64,000 bases of DNA. It comes from Heterocephalus glaber (taxonomy: Eukaryota; Chordata; Mammalia; Rodentia; Bathyergidae). The notes beneath the pieces were generated by a model. The model had not been told where the DNA came from and made no database searches. It saw only the letters and a list, made by a program, of their open reading frames with translations. The stretch spans positions 94,663-158,662 of the forward strand of contig NW_004624882.1 of NCBI RefSeq assembly GCF_000247695.1, written 5' to 3'. This document shows, in pieces, positions 47,343 through 58,991 of this stretch (position 1 is its first letter; the number at the start of each line of letters is the position of its first letter). The translations under genes were made by a program, and so were the position numbers.

Positions 47343-49231
47343 GTAAGTTCCAAACAGTATTTCCTCATGCTGCCTTTCCTTGTCCTAACTTTAGCATCCT
47401 TTTTCTTACCTAATATATCAAGTTATTTTTTAGCCCTTCATTTGGGTACAGGTATATTCCAAATCCAGTCTGAAGCCTGGAAAAGCTAAGGTGATGTTGC
47501 ACCTCAATTACATTAGTTTCCAGAGCTGTTTGTTTTAGTTCCAGAACAACGCTTATCCTAATAATACCTCTGCCCTCACTGAACATGAGCCACTCTGCCA
47601 GACAGAGCATATACTTGTGCATATATTCCCTAACTCGCACGATAGTCCCTCAAGGCATGAAACCTATTTTACAAATGAGGAAAATGAACCGTAAGAAGGT
47701 TAATCACACAATTAGTCAATTTGGTATTAGGATTCAAAGCATGTGTGCCTGACTCCACTTCCTGTGCTGCTTCCTCTATGCCAAGGCTTGTCGCTGAGAC
47801 AGCGTGGTTCCTAAAACACCATACCTGAGCCACTTCTCTGTGATGCACCCCAAAGACATTCCTGGTACTGCGCAGCTTCTGGGTCTTAAATTCCTCCCTA
47901 CAACAGCACGAACCTAAACAGAGTAACAAAATGTGCAGTTCCTGTGTCAGAGAATTGCAAAAAAGGCCTAGTGTCTTCAGTCAGTCAGAAAGCTACAATT
48001 CTGTTTTTAAGTTTCTTAGTACCTGGCTGCAAAGAACTATCAAGATTCACCAGACCATATATATTTTAAGTACCTCTGACAAATATACAAATGCTTTTCT
48101 GTCTAAGTTAACCAGTATCCAGTCTCCATATTCTTTTTTAGTGAGGTCTAATTGTATGAAATTTTATGTAGAATTTTCTAATGAGCAGAAACACAGACGC
48201 CCAGGAATGGGCAAGTTGAATCTCTGTCTTACACTCTCTGTGTGTTCCTATCGATGGACTAGCATTTACCCATCTCCACTGGATGCCACGAACTGAGCAG
48301 CAGCCTTTGTATGAAATGTCGTGTCCCGTAGTATCTGTGCCTGTGATTCTTTACTAAACTACTCATGCAGTAATCTTTACTGTCCTTCTTTTGATTAAAC
48401 TGTTGACTTCTTTGGTGCATATTAGAAAGTGTGTCCCAATGAATATTTCTCAAACAGTACCTTCTATTACACATACAGTGTATTTCTTCCCTCGACCCTC
48501 CAGAAATAAATTATACCGTTTATCAAAATTCATACCAAGCATCCATCAGTCTAATTTAAGAGTATACAACAAATGAAGGAGAATAGGCATTGGAGCGTGT
48601 GCACATTTGGCTGGAATGCTATTTGTTACAGCTTTCAAAAAAGGAAATGTGATGGAGATAGAGTTTATGACTATGGTGCTTACTAGGAAGTGGAATAATA
48701 TGGTTTTCCCACCAGCTTTTATGGTGGAAGTTGTAATTAAGGATGAGAGCAAACCTTGGGCATCCTAAAGGTCATTTTGAATTATCTGCTGACTTAAAAT
48801 AACCCTTAAAATAGTTATTTAGTAAGAAACATGGATGTAAATAAAATAATATCCTTAAAACCAAATTTTAAAATGTAAGCAGTTATGGATATGATTAAGA
48901 ACCATTTGTGCTCTTCCATATTGCCCTTGTGGAATTCCCAGCCGGTGAACAAGGTCATGAAAATTACCTGCTAGGTAATGATAAGTAATGGCACTTACTG
49001 TTACTTGGAATGAAGAAATGATGTCTTTCGGTATTAATTACAAGCTTTCAATCAGTGGTTACAGCTCTTGTCTCTTAGAGTGCTGTGCTTGCTACAGTTC
49101 TGTGATATGTTTCACCAAATGAGTTAAGCTTTCCATGTTTTGTAAATTTGATCAACTGCATTTCTTCATTGACTGCTACTCCCAAATCTGCTTACTTTAT
49201 TGCCAAACTCCAAATTTACTGTTTTCGTCAT
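47343..49231. other. GEMIN8 last intron, part; MIR relic at 47600-47770
   Basis: The intron runs 47343-58099. 47600-47770 is a MIR SINE relic ('cctattttacaaatgaggaaaatgaacc', 'gtgcctgactccacttcc'). Nothing else is recognised up to 49231. Confidence 0.6.
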
Positions 49232-49770
49232 TGTCCTCTGTTGAATTGTATCCCCTTAAAAAGATGAGCTGGAGGCTTTCTATTCCCCAGTACCTCAGAA
49301 TGTGATCTTATTTAGAAACAGGATCTTTGCAGAAGTAGTGGAGGTAAAATGAAGTCATGCAGGGGCCCTTATTCATGTGATGTGTGCTTTATTAAAAGAG
49401 GAAAATGCGGACTTAGAGACAGACACCCATAGAGGGAGAACATGGTATGAAAATCGGCATTACACTGCTGTAAGCCAAGGGCTGTCCAGGGGCTGGGAGA
49501 GCAGGCTGGGGTGTGGCTCAGAGATAGAGCTCTTGCCTAGCATTCACACGGCCCTGTGTTCAATCCCCAGCACCACAAAAAAATGTACAAACAGCAGCTG
49601 GGAGAGAGTTCTGGAACAGATCCTTCCCTAGCACCTTCAGGGAAAGCACGGCCCTACTCACACCCTGATTTCAGACTCCTGACCCCTGGAACCCAAAAGC
49701 AGTACATTTCTTTCTTCAGAGCCACCTAGTTTATGGTACTGTGTGATGGCAGCCCTGAGAAACTAATGCA
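49232..49770 (+). mobile_element. MLT1-type MaLR LTR with ID insertion
   Basis: It starts 'tgtcctctgttgaattgtatcccc', has the 'gtgatcttatttagaaacagg' and 'ccaccta gtttatggtactgtg' blocks, and ends 'gaaactaatgca'. Flanking 5-mers GTCAT (49227-49231) and GTCGT (49771-49775) match at four of five. The ID at 49502-49596 interrupts it. Confidence 0.8.
49502..49596 (+). repeat. ID SINE inside the MLT1 LTR
   Basis: 'ggctcagagatagagctcttgcc' A-box region, B box-like 'gttcaatcc' and an A-rich tail. Perfect flanking GCTGGGAGAG (49492-49501 and 49597-49606). Confidence 0.92.
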
Positions 49771-49911
49771 GTCGTACTGTGAGAATTTTCTTTGCTCCCT
49801 GTGTTGTCATTGCAGGCAATCTGTGACTGGGACTTAAAGTAAACCACACATAGCTTTGGCCATCTTGGTAAAGAGAGTGTGTTACATGTTTGTTTAAAAA
49901 TAATCTAGGTA

Positions 49912-49998
49912 GGTGGCCAGGGATTTAGCTCAGTGGTTCTGCCGGCCTGCCTCAAAAGCGCAAGGACCCGAGTTCGATCCCCGGTACCAAAACAAAAA
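49912..49998 (+). repeat. ID SINE
   Basis: 'tagctcagtgg' and 'gttcgatcc' pol III boxes, with an A-rich tail. Flanking AATCTAGGTA (49902-49911) and AATCTACGTA (49999-50008) differ at one base. Confidence 0.92.
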
Positions 49999-50707
49999 AA
50001 TCTACGTAACAAACCATCAGAAAAGAATTTTACGAAAGGCAGTGGACATATATGTCATTAGGAGCAGGACACGGGCCACTGTGGCAGAACAGCTCGGATC
50101 CCAGGGTTCCAGCCTGGCAGCCCCACCCACTAGCCAGAGGTGCTTATTGTCTTGTGGGACCCCCTGCCTCCACTGTTCTGTGCCTCCGCCTTCTCACCTG
50201 TGAAGTGGGGATCCTCGTTAAGGGGGTGATGATCACGAAAAAGAAATGAGTTCATACAAGAAGGGTCATAGAATGGTGCTTGGCACAAAGGCAGTACCCA
50301 GGAAGTGTCAGTTGTTAGTTAATTGCTAGTACCCCATCCTTTAACCTGATGTATTGACCATACATTGGCTTTGCCCTGATTAGTTTATCTTGATTAGTGT
50401 TTGATTGAAATTCTACCTACAGTATTTTTAGTAAGATGTTTTGTGGTTTCAGAAAGGTCGTATATTTCTGCTCTGGGTAATTCCTTTCAAACTTTTAACT
50501 AATTTGGAATATTGAAGATATGAAAGAATTAAAATTGTGCTATCTTTCATACTTAGTCATTAACATGATTTTTAGTTGATTCAAGAACGTTCTCGCTTGC
50601 TAAAATGTAATATAGTAAAATGCACAAAATGAATCCGCTCCCATGTCACTAATAGCACTAAACACAACAGGCTTTGGGTTCTTTGTGCCTTTGAAACGTG
50701 TAGTTGG
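49999..50707. other. GEMIN8 intron; MIR-like relic at 50165-50330
   Basis: 'ttctcacctgtgaagtggggat' and 'atagaatggtgcttggcac' mark a MIR relic. No exon seen. Confidence 0.5.
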
Positions 50708-50813
50708 GGCTGGGAATATAGCTTAGTGGTACAGTGCTTGTCTAACATGCACAAGGCCCTCAGTTCAGTCTCCAGCACCACAAAAATAAATAAGTGAGTA
50801 AATAAATAAATAA
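50708..50813 (+). repeat. ID SINE
   Basis: 'tagcttagtgg' and 'gttcagtct' boxes, with an (AAAT)n tail. Perfect flanking TGTAGTTGG (50699-50707 and 50814-50822). Confidence 0.92.
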
Positions 50814-50822
50814 TGTAGTTGG

Positions 50823-52877
50823 TGCACAGTTCAAAACTACTTCTCCCAGAGTCTCTGCAGTTGCTTTCATGTCCTACAGCCTACCCTGAAAGCATTATCC
50901 AGTCCCTGGTAAGTGAGAATTGTCTGGAGAAAGTGAGAACTCGGCATGATACAGGATTTGATCTGAAGACTTGGTATATATTAGAAGAAGCTGCCAGGGC
51001 CTGATCCTGCACCAATGAGAAAATAATGGGCAGCAGGTCACTAACATTATCTTTGTCACAGCCTTTTTGGGGTACAAGATGGGCATGTTCCCTCTAGCAG
51101 GAATGAAGGATAGAATTCATGTGGAAGTCATTTGAATTCCCGTGGCGCTTTCTAATCCATTGCCTTCACTAGAAATTTTCATGGAGATTTAGTTAACGTA
51201 CACAGTTGGGAAAAGCTTTAAGAAAGAGATAAGGATCCTGGGTAGTGTGAATAATTGGGTATGGTGTTTTTGCTTTGTATTGCTCTTTGAACCACTAGAA
51301 CTACTTGTTCAAACAGGGCAAATTCAACTTGGAACATGAATCGTGCAGAGGACACAGGATTTTATAAAATATTACTAGCAAGGGAAGTCATAGCTGAATT
51401 TTAAATTTTTAACTTTTCAATATTATTCACTTCCATAGAAACATGTGAGTTATACAGTTTATCATCTGAGTCTTAATACTTTCTGAGGATAATATCCTTC
51501 ACACTAGATAGCAGGTTCTTCTTTCTCATCTCTGCCCTTCCAGGTAGTCTCCAATTTACTATTTTTCAATAACAAAAACCCGAAAGAATTAAGAATTCCT
51601 TTTGTGCAGTAGGAGCATGCATGCTTTTGATTATGTTACATATTATCATTTCCTAACACCATATTTCCATTACTTAAAACATCAATGGTAATGTTGCTTA
51701 TGAGAAAGTAGACAGTTGAGAATTTTTAAGGTCAGCTGAGTTTTCAGTTATTTGCTTAGGAAAAAATGTTTACTACTAGGTTAAGACATGTATTTTTTTA
51801 GCCATAAGTGGCCATCACTATAGACTGCAAGGCTATCTTCCTAATACTTAGAGGGAGCCCGAGAGAAAGTTACCATCCCACATAGGGAATAAGGCCTTTG
51901 GAAATAAACACTGACCCTGTGGCTTGGGGCTGTGCTACTCAGATGTTTATCATCTGTGTTTGGGGGGTAGGTGTTGGGTCAAAACAGGGATGTAGTCTCA
52001 AAGGATATGATATGCTTTAGCCCAGTTAGGAAGAGGGTACAAAATCAGATTTAAAATGATGCATACAAGAGTATCTGTGGTGTGGTCCATGATTGCTACT
52101 GCAAATGAGGAGTAGAGCTGATGTCCTAGACAAGGAAAAGAAGAGCTTTGGGGGTGGAGGGAGTAAAGGAACGAACTCTAGGCTTTGTGGGATGGCATCT
52201 GTTTGGAATGAAGAAAAGGAGTAAGTCAGCTTCTTGCTTAGACACTAACATGCTGTTCTTTCCAGAGGGCCAAGATGTGGCGTTTGTACATCTGATGGGA
52301 GCCATCTGCTCACTGTTCTGTGTTTACCTGAGTCAGAAGGTGTGGACTCAGTCTCCATAGTGAGCCTTCAGTCTGCCGGAGACCCACCTGTTTCTGCTTC
52401 ACCCACTCTCTGGAAAGCCTAGCACTGTCGTGAAGCTGATAGCCTAGTGTTCCCTGAGCTGTTTTGGTTTCGACAATGCAGCTAAAGTATGAAATCACAC
52501 TGATTGAGCATAATTCCACCCTGTGTGTCTGTTTCATCTAATCTAGCTGTTCAGAAGTGCCTGAAGCCGATCAGTGAAATGGTAGATGTGGAAGGCCACA
52601 GAAAATGGAAGGGAGAGACATAAATGTACTTCTGTTGTGAAAGTGAGAAGCAATTATCCACTAACTTCAGGATTACATTTGTCATGGAGCAGGGGACACA
52701 GGATGAGGAGCCCAGTCAGAAATGGCCCCAGTTCTACTACCAAGCATGTGTGTTCTGAGAATGTTGCTGATGAGCAGAAATGAGGCATTCTTGATCCAAT
52801 CACGTTTGTGTTTTCTCTCGGTTGTGCTACCATCATTAATTTTAGCAACATAGCAGAAAGTCTCATCAGAGAGACAT
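50823..52877. other. GEMIN8 intron, nothing recognised
   Basis: Unique-looking sequence with only short chance frames. Confidence 0.35.
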
Positions 52878-53060
52878 GCTAGCAAGGCACAAGGGCACAT
52901 ACTTGTAATCTCAGCTGCTTAGGAGGCTGAGGCAAGAGGATTGAAGGTTCGAAGCCAGCTTGGGCAACTTAGCAAGACCCTATGTCAAAATAAAAAATAA
53001 AAAGGGCTGGGGATGTAGCTCAGTATAAGGCCTGGGTTCAGTTTGCAGGTACCACACACA
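52878..53060 (+). repeat. B1-ID composite SINE
   Basis: B1 body ('taatctcagctgcttaggaggctgaggcaag') joined by 'caaaataaaaaataaaaa' to an ID body ('gggatgtagctcagtataagg') with a shortened centre. Confidence 0.9.
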
Positions 53061-53417
53061 CTGAGGCGGTGGCGGGGGGAATCCTAGAAAAAAATGAGGG
53101 GAAATCACATTCCTTAATATTCACTATCTTAGTGCGTTTCCTTCAAAATGATCTGCCTTTGGGCTAATAACTCTTATCTATTGAATATTCAATGAATAGT
53201 TTCCTGCTATGTAAACTTCTCTAAACTTCAAGTAACTTGCTGTGTTTTTTCCCTTTATGGACTGTAAAGGAAATTGATAACATCATGTAGATGCATAGAT
53301 TGAGGCAAAAATATCAACATTATATATCCTAAACTTCGTTGAAGTCCAGGAAAGTTTTTCCTTAATAATAGCTTTTCTTCTTTTAACCCTATCTTCATAT
53401 TAATCCTCTTATTCATT
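53061..53417. other. GEMIN8 intron, nothing recognised
   Basis: No element or exon recognised. Confidence 0.3.
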
Positions 53418-53864
53418 GCCTATGGCTGCTATAGCAAATTACCCCAAACTTGGTGGCTTAAATCAAGAGTTCTAAAAGTCCAAAAACAAAATGTGAACGG
53501 GGCCACCTTCCTTCCTTAGGCTCCAGGTCCTTATTTCTGCCAGCTTCTGATGTCCCTTGCAGTCCTTGGCTTGTTCAGCATTGCCTCCAGTCTCTGGCCC
53601 CGTCTTCACATGGCCTTCCCGCTGTGTCTCTGTCTCCTCCTCTTTCCTATCTAAGGAAGGACGCTCATGAGATATATTGGAGGGAAAACATAAACGTGAC
53701 TAGATCGAGAATGCCTCATTTCTGCCGCATCAGCAATGCTCTCGTCCAGTGATCTCATCTTTATTGTCAATCATATCTCCAAAGACCCTGTTTTCAAATG
53801 AGGTCATGCCCTGCGGATCTGGGTGGGCATGAAGTTAGGGGGACACTTTTCAACCCACTGCAAA
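53418..53864 (-). mobile_element. MLT1/MST-type MaLR LTR (reverse)
   Basis: 'tgcctatggctgctatagcaaat', 'acttggtggcttaaatcaa', 'cttcacatggccttcccgctg' and 'ccaaagaccctgttttcaaat' are the standard blocks of an MLT1-type LTR read in reverse. Confidence 0.75.
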
Positions 53865-54937
53865 CCTATTTAAAAGCCGGAATGGAATCCAAGGGATATT
53901 TCTGATTTGTAGTAAAACAAATTCCCTTGGCCAGATGCCCTACAAGAAAAAAAGTGGTAATAATGAGCCCTACAGCTGTTTCCAGTGAAGTTGGCCCACC
54001 TGCCTGTGACGAAGCAACTGTACTTCCCAGCTTCGGCTGGAAGGGCCTTTGTCCGGTTGGCTGAGCCCTTGCCTTCCCTTGACAGGAGGAAAGTCTGCCA
54101 GTGATTAAGAACACTTTCTGTCCCTGTGAGAGAGGAAGGAAGGAATTAACAGAAACCAGAACACATGGAGGCCTCTAAACAGGCACGTTCCTTCCATTCA
54201 AGGTTTACTGGGTCTCCCGAGTCAGTGTGCACTAAAGTGCTTTCAGATGTTGTGGCCATCAGTGCACAGCCAGTCGGAGTGTATTTCATTTTAAATTGAC
54301 TGGTTTTCTAATCTGTGAGGTAACCCTAAACCTTTTTTCTGAGAATTAGGTAAGTAGAAGTAAAGTGACTTAAGTGTAAGGGAACAAGGACCAACCCCAA
54401 CTCATGGGTGCCCCTCTGTTCCCCTCCCTCCACCCCATGCCCTGTGCCATGGCTCTGAGGAACCCAAGGGCAGGGAGCCTTGTCCAGCATCCTGAGACTG
54501 GAGCGTCTGTTTCTCTCACTGGCTTGTCAGCATTTCTCTTTGACAGTGTCCTGAAGAAGAGTTGTTTACAAAAATATTGTGTGTGACCTTTGAACGTTCA
54601 TTGGACAGTCATTTCCTGAGTACCTGCTTTGTCAGGCATAGTGGCCTCTTAGGCTGGGGATACAGCAATGAGTGAAGGAGACAGTGCTCTTCTGCCATAG
54701 GTGGCCCTCGGGGCTTGGCACAGGTGCCAGTAGACCTGTCCGCCCCTGTGGTCTGTCAGACTTCTCACACATTGGGTCAGTGTTTTAGAGCAACTCTTGA
54801 GAGGCAGGGAGTGGACAAGGGATGAGCCTTAAATTCTCATGAGGAAGCCTGAATGGGAAGGAAATATAGGTAGAGAATCAAGAGGAGAGGACTGTGTCAT
54901 TAATTCTTTGATTCTTACAGTGTATGTTACGTGGTGT
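53865..54937. other. GEMIN8 intron; L2-like tail at 54590-54700
   Basis: 'tttcctgagtacctgctttgtcaggcatag' and 'gctggggatacagcaatgag' mark an L2 3' end. No exon seen. Confidence 0.5.
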
Positions 54938-55113
54938 CTTTTTGCTTTTGTTTTGTTTTTGGTAGTACTGGAAATTGAACCCAAGGCCTTCATACTGAGC
55001 TATATCCCCAGCCCTATTTTATTTTTTGTGAGACAGGTTCTCACTAAGTTGTTGCCCAGGCTGATCCTCTTGCCTTGGCCTCTCAGAGTGCTGGGATTAC
55101 CAGCCTGTAGCAC
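54938..55113 (-). repeat. B1-ID composite SINE (reverse)
   Basis: Reverse ID ('actggaaattgaacccaagg', 'gagctatatccccagccc') followed by reverse B1 ('gagacaggttctcac', 'gtgctgggattaccagc'). Confidence 0.9.
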
Positions 55114-56066
55114 TGAGCTCATTTTACACTGTATGACCTTTATTAAGAACTAAGATCCTGCAGTGGTGACCAGTGAGCAAATACTGCATGTGAACCGGGA
55201 ACATGACATGGGCTTCCTTGCCTGCCACGTGGGCTTGTGTGGTGTTCACAACATGTTTCATGGGCAGATGTCAACGTGGAGAGAAAACATCCCTCCACAT
55301 ATAATCCTTATAGTTGTTTAATGTGTAAGACACTTTTTTTGCCAGAAGAGTAACAAAAAGAAGCATACTTTTAAACATCTTAAATGTTAAGGAAAAGATA
55401 CAAAAGTAAAAGGCTAAATTCACACATCCTGATGGCAGAGAGCAGCACTATTATGAAAGCTAAGATCTTGGTGTTTGTTAAAACTTCTAAATTTAGGGAT
55501 CGGATTTAGATGAGAAGTTGAACATCTGGTATGCCACTGAATCTGTCCGTGAATCAGTTGTAGTCTTGGAACAGGTTTGAATAAGAGACCCTTCCATCAC
55601 ATTCCACCTTAATGGAAAGCCCCCGGCCTGGCTATCAGCGCCACACCCTGCCTGGGTCTCCGGAAGTGCTGTTCCTAGGTCTTTTGGAAGGCCTGAGTGC
55701 GAAAGAGCCACACCTGCACTTAGAAGTGTGTGGCTGCACATCGGTATCCTAGGCCACTTTTCCGCTTTCTTCTGAGGCCTACCAGAAGAATGGAGCTGGA
55801 ATCATGGGGGAGGAGGCCAGGAGCAGCTGGGCACCAGCCAGGCTTCCACCAGCGTCCGCGCCAGGAAGGGATCTTATGGAAATAATTAGATGTTGCAACC
55901 ATTGAGTGCTTTTCTCTGACCTGATGTTTAATATTTCTTTTCTCTCCTTGAACAGTAACTGGGAGTCAGAAAAATGTCTGGAAATGGCCATTTTCTGTGG
56001 CCAGTTAGGGCCCAGTTCATCTGCTCCCACACTGGGGCAACGGAGCTCAGTTTGGAGCAACATAGA
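55114..56066. other. GEMIN8 intron, nothing recognised
   Basis: No element or exon recognised. Confidence 0.3.
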
Positions 56067-56217
56067 TTTTTTTTTTTTTCTGAGACAGGTTCTCGCTATG
56101 CAGTTTAGGCTGGCCTCAAACTCACTTTGTAACCTCAGCTGGCCTTGGACTTGCAACAGTCCTCCTGCTTCAGCCTCCCAAGTGCTGAAATTACAGGCAC
56201 ACACCTCTACCCCTGGC
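56067..56217 (-). repeat. B1-type SINE (reverse)
   Basis: T-run, 'tgagacaggttctcgctatg', internal duplication ('ggcctcaaactcac' and 'ggccttggacttgc') and 'tcccaagtgctgaaattac'. Confidence 0.9.
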
Positions 56218-56339
56218 AGGACATGGAATTTAGACAACTGTGAGAACCAAACAGATTCAATACTGATGTTTCAAACCTAGTAGAAAGACCAAAATTGTGA
56301 AGCAAGTGCTTGTTGGCCTCGAACACTTTTGCATATTAA

Positions 56340-57385
56340 CATGTTCACGATGAGCCCGTAATTCATGTCTCACTACCAGGCAGCTCTGAACAGGTGGTAC
56401 ATACATGACTATCCCATCAGGCAGCATGGGATAGTCCCATCCGGTGGTACAGTCCACTGGTGGCTTGAGCCAGCAGAAACATGTTAGGCCAACATTTTGG
56501 CATTGTTCTGAGTTTCACAGTAAGGCAGCCATACTTCTTTTCCATGGGTAAGATAACAGTTTGCGGGTATTTATTTTGTTTGGCAGTCATTTAGCTCATA
56601 ATATATGTCTTCGTATGCAAAAATAAATTGCACGTGGTCTAGTAGAGCAGTGGCCACACACATGTGGCCATATCCATTTTTAATATGTCCAAGTTTGTAA
56701 AGCTCCTTCCCTCTACCTCCAAGGTGATATTTATAAAGAACAGAATTTATGAGAGTGACTACACGTAGCTGTATAAATATCTTTCCCTTCATACTTGATT
56801 AGTGCACTACTTTGTTCCCTGCCAGGCATAGTGTGGAGGGAGCCACCAAGGAAAGAATGATTTATGTCATTGTTTTATTCTACTACAGCCATCTTTACTG
56901 CTTATCTAGTGGCGCTTCTCCTGGTAGCAATAGTAGCTGCAGATAACGTACCCTCTGCTATCAATTTCTCTCTAGACAGTCACTTACAGAATCTATGTGG
57001 GTTTGCTAAGTTTAACCTTATACAGCATTGTTTTGTTGACACTTTTATGTTGTGATTTATATAAGAATAAAAATTATGATATTGGGACTTACTATAGTAA
57101 AAAAATAGGGAAGGAAAGCAAATTCAATAAATATTCCTTGCTTCACAGGAATCTTATTTTTCCCCTAGTGCTGGGGATTAAACCCAGGGCTTCCTGCCTG
57201 CTAGGCATGTGTTCTAGTCCTGAGCTACATCCCTAGCCAAGCTGTTAAATTAGTAGGACTAACATGTCCCCACTGGCTTGTACCACCAGTGTGGCTGTCC
57301 CATCAGGTGACATGGGGCAATCACATGAGGTGGTACAAGCCACCCAGCAGCAAAACATACAAATTATGGCCCCATCATGAACATG
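56340..57385. mobile_element. TTAA-bounded element with terminal inverted repeats
   Basis: TTAA occurs at both edges (56336-56339 and 57386-57389). The inner 24 bases (56340-56363 and, reversed, 57362-57385) match at 20 positions, beginning CATGTTCA. Subterminal sequence holds hairpins: GACTATCCCAT with ATGGGATAGTC near 56410-56440, and GGCTTGTACCACC with GGTGGTACAAGCC near 57275-57345. TTAA targets are typical of piggyBac-type elements. No transposase is recognised, and an ID SINE has inserted at 57158-57240. The superfamily assignment is inference. Confidence 0.5.
57158..57240 (-). repeat. ID SINE (reverse)
   Basis: 'gctggggattaaacccaggg' (reverse B box) and 'ctgagctacatccctagcc' (reverse A box). 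Confidence 0.9.
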
Positions 57386-57389
57386 TTAA

Positions 57390-58043
57390 AGTATCTAACT
57401 GGATGTGTGAAACTTGCAGTATCACCTAGGCTAACCTATAAAGTGGCAAGTCCAATCCTGCCATGAGGAGACCAACCGTCTAGTGCAGATCTGTTAATGT
57501 AGCAGGCAGATTAGAAGTCAGAGCCCTCCATTCCATTGGTACAATTGCCATTTCTGTGCCCTTTTACCATTAGCAAGTATTGAATCATTTAATCTGTTGT
57601 TGCCTAGTATGATTTGTGTCTTGAATCTGTGCAGGGATTGTCAGTGATTGTTGCAATCTGTACTTATGAGGGCTTATTGTTTTCTAGTCAGTACCTCTTT
57701 CAGAGGGGTGGTTATTTTTTTCTCCACTACCTCATTTGTCATGTGAAGTACTTCTTCCAACTCTGGACTTCGCAGGAAGCCCTTAGTTCCCATACTGCCC
57801 TGGTGCACACCATCAGCCTTCCGTGGCTGTGCAGGTTGGGGGCAGCTATGCAAGTAAGAGCCCCAAGTGGCTTCATATTCTCCTGTATTTCTAGGGCATG
57901 AGGCAGAGATTTGGTGGCTTGAAGACCCTGGTTCCTTGCCGGGTCATGCCTCAGGATCCCTCTCCACTGGCACAGTTGGGTCCAAGGGAAAGCCAAGGAT
58001 CCTTAGGGGCCCCGGCAAGGTGGCAGTGGCGCACTCCTCCTAT
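57390..58043. other. GEMIN8 intron before last exon
   Basis: No element recognised. Chance frames of 75-95 codons only. Confidence 0.35.
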
Positions 58044-58045
58044 AC

Positions 58046-58069
58046 GTGTGTGTGTGTGTGTGTGTGTGT
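58046..58069 (+). repeat. (GT)12 tract next to splice acceptor
   Basis: A perfect 24-base GT repeat ends 28 bases before the AG of the last GEMIN8 intron. In the pre-mRNA it is a UG repeat between the likely branch region and upstream intron. Confidence 0.95.
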
Positions 58070-58099
58070 ACACAAGCTCATGTTCCTGTCTGTTCCCAG

Positions 58100-58356
58100 G
58101 GCGCCAGCAGCAGCTGGAGGCAAAGCGCCTGGATGAGTACGTGAACGCTGACCATGACCTGTACTACAACAACCGCAGGACCGCAGAGCCCCCAACCGAG
58201 AGTCCGGGTGAGCGGCGCCAGGCCGAAATGAAGTGCTTGTATGGGGTCAGCGCTCCCAAGATCCTGGCCATGGAGACTGCAGTGCAGCTGAGCTTTGACA
58301 AGCACTGTGACAGAAAGCAGCCCAAGTACTGGCCTGTCATTCCCTTGAAGTTCTGA
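58100..58356 (+). CDS. GEMIN8: GEMIN8, last coding exon
   Basis: The acceptor is ctgtctgttcccag. The first two bases complete Arg157 from the previous exon. The exon continues [19 protein letters not shown] and ends [12 protein letters not shown] (TGA 58354-58356). The C-terminal block ([34 protein letters not shown]) is the most conserved part of GEMIN8. With the upstream exons the product is 241 residues, close to the human length of about 242. The charged helix that begins in the preceding exon crosses the junction. No stop or frameshift interrupts the frame, so the gene looks functional. Upstream, in-frame intron sequence makes a longer open stretch that should not be taken as coding. Confidence 0.95.
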
Positions 58357-58424
58357 GCCTTGAGCACAAGGCCCCCAGGGAATGCTTCCGGAACAGTCCC
58401 CAGCCTCACCCCTGCCTTTTTTTT

Positions 58425-58505
58425 TTTTTTTTGGAACCGAGGATCAAACTCCGGTCCTTGTGCTTGTGAGGCAGGCGCTGGAACCACTGAGCGAAATCCC
58501 CGGCC
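58425..58505 (-). repeat. ID SINE in GEMIN8 3' UTR (reverse)
   Basis: Reverse B box ('ggatcaaactccgg') and A box ('ccactgagcgaaatcccc'). A 15-bp duplication CCCTGCCTTTTTTTT lies at 58410-58424 and 58506-58520. The insertion is 69 bases past the stop codon. Confidence 0.9.
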
Positions 58506-58628
58506 CCCTGCCTTTTTTTTAAGATAAACTCTTTTCATCTCTTCTGTGCATTTCTCAGGGAAAGAGGCCTTTATACTGAGAGATAAGCATGTTCCCCAAA
58601 GGCCCACTGGGCCTCTCAGGGACTGTGT

Positions 58629-58991
58629 ACTATATTAGCTTCCCTATTGCTAGAACAAAATACCTGACACTTACAATCTGTTTGGGTTCATGGTTTGGGA
58701 ATGTTCAGTCTAAGGTAGAAACAGCCTGCCGGAAAGACATGGAGAAAAACTGCTTACCCTATGGCAGCCATGAGGCAGAGAGAGAAGGAGGGAGGGGTGG
58801 CGGATGCTTCCAGGTCATGCCCTCAGTGACCACCCCTCCGACCAGTCCCCACCTTACAGCGTGGGAACTCATCAGCGGATGAATCCATTGGTGAATACAG
58901 CTCTGCCATGGTCCAGTCACCTTCCAAAAACCCCACCTCACCTCCAAACACATGAGATTTGTGAGGGACATTTTACATGTGAACTGTACCA
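58629..58991 (-). mobile_element. MaLR-type solo LTR (reverse)
   Basis: On the reverse strand it starts TGGTACAGTTCACATGTAAA and ends with the 'gggaagctaatata' terminus. The same LTR family as 24861. Confidence 0.7.

Noticed and set aside
46907..47413. 168-codon frame as a one-exon GEMIN8
   Set aside because: The true coding part ends at the GTAAGT donor at 47343; residues past it are intron and do not match the family.
57898..58356. 152-codon frame taken as one coding unit
   Set aside because: Only 58100-58356 is exon. The upstream part is intron that includes the GT repeat and splice acceptor.
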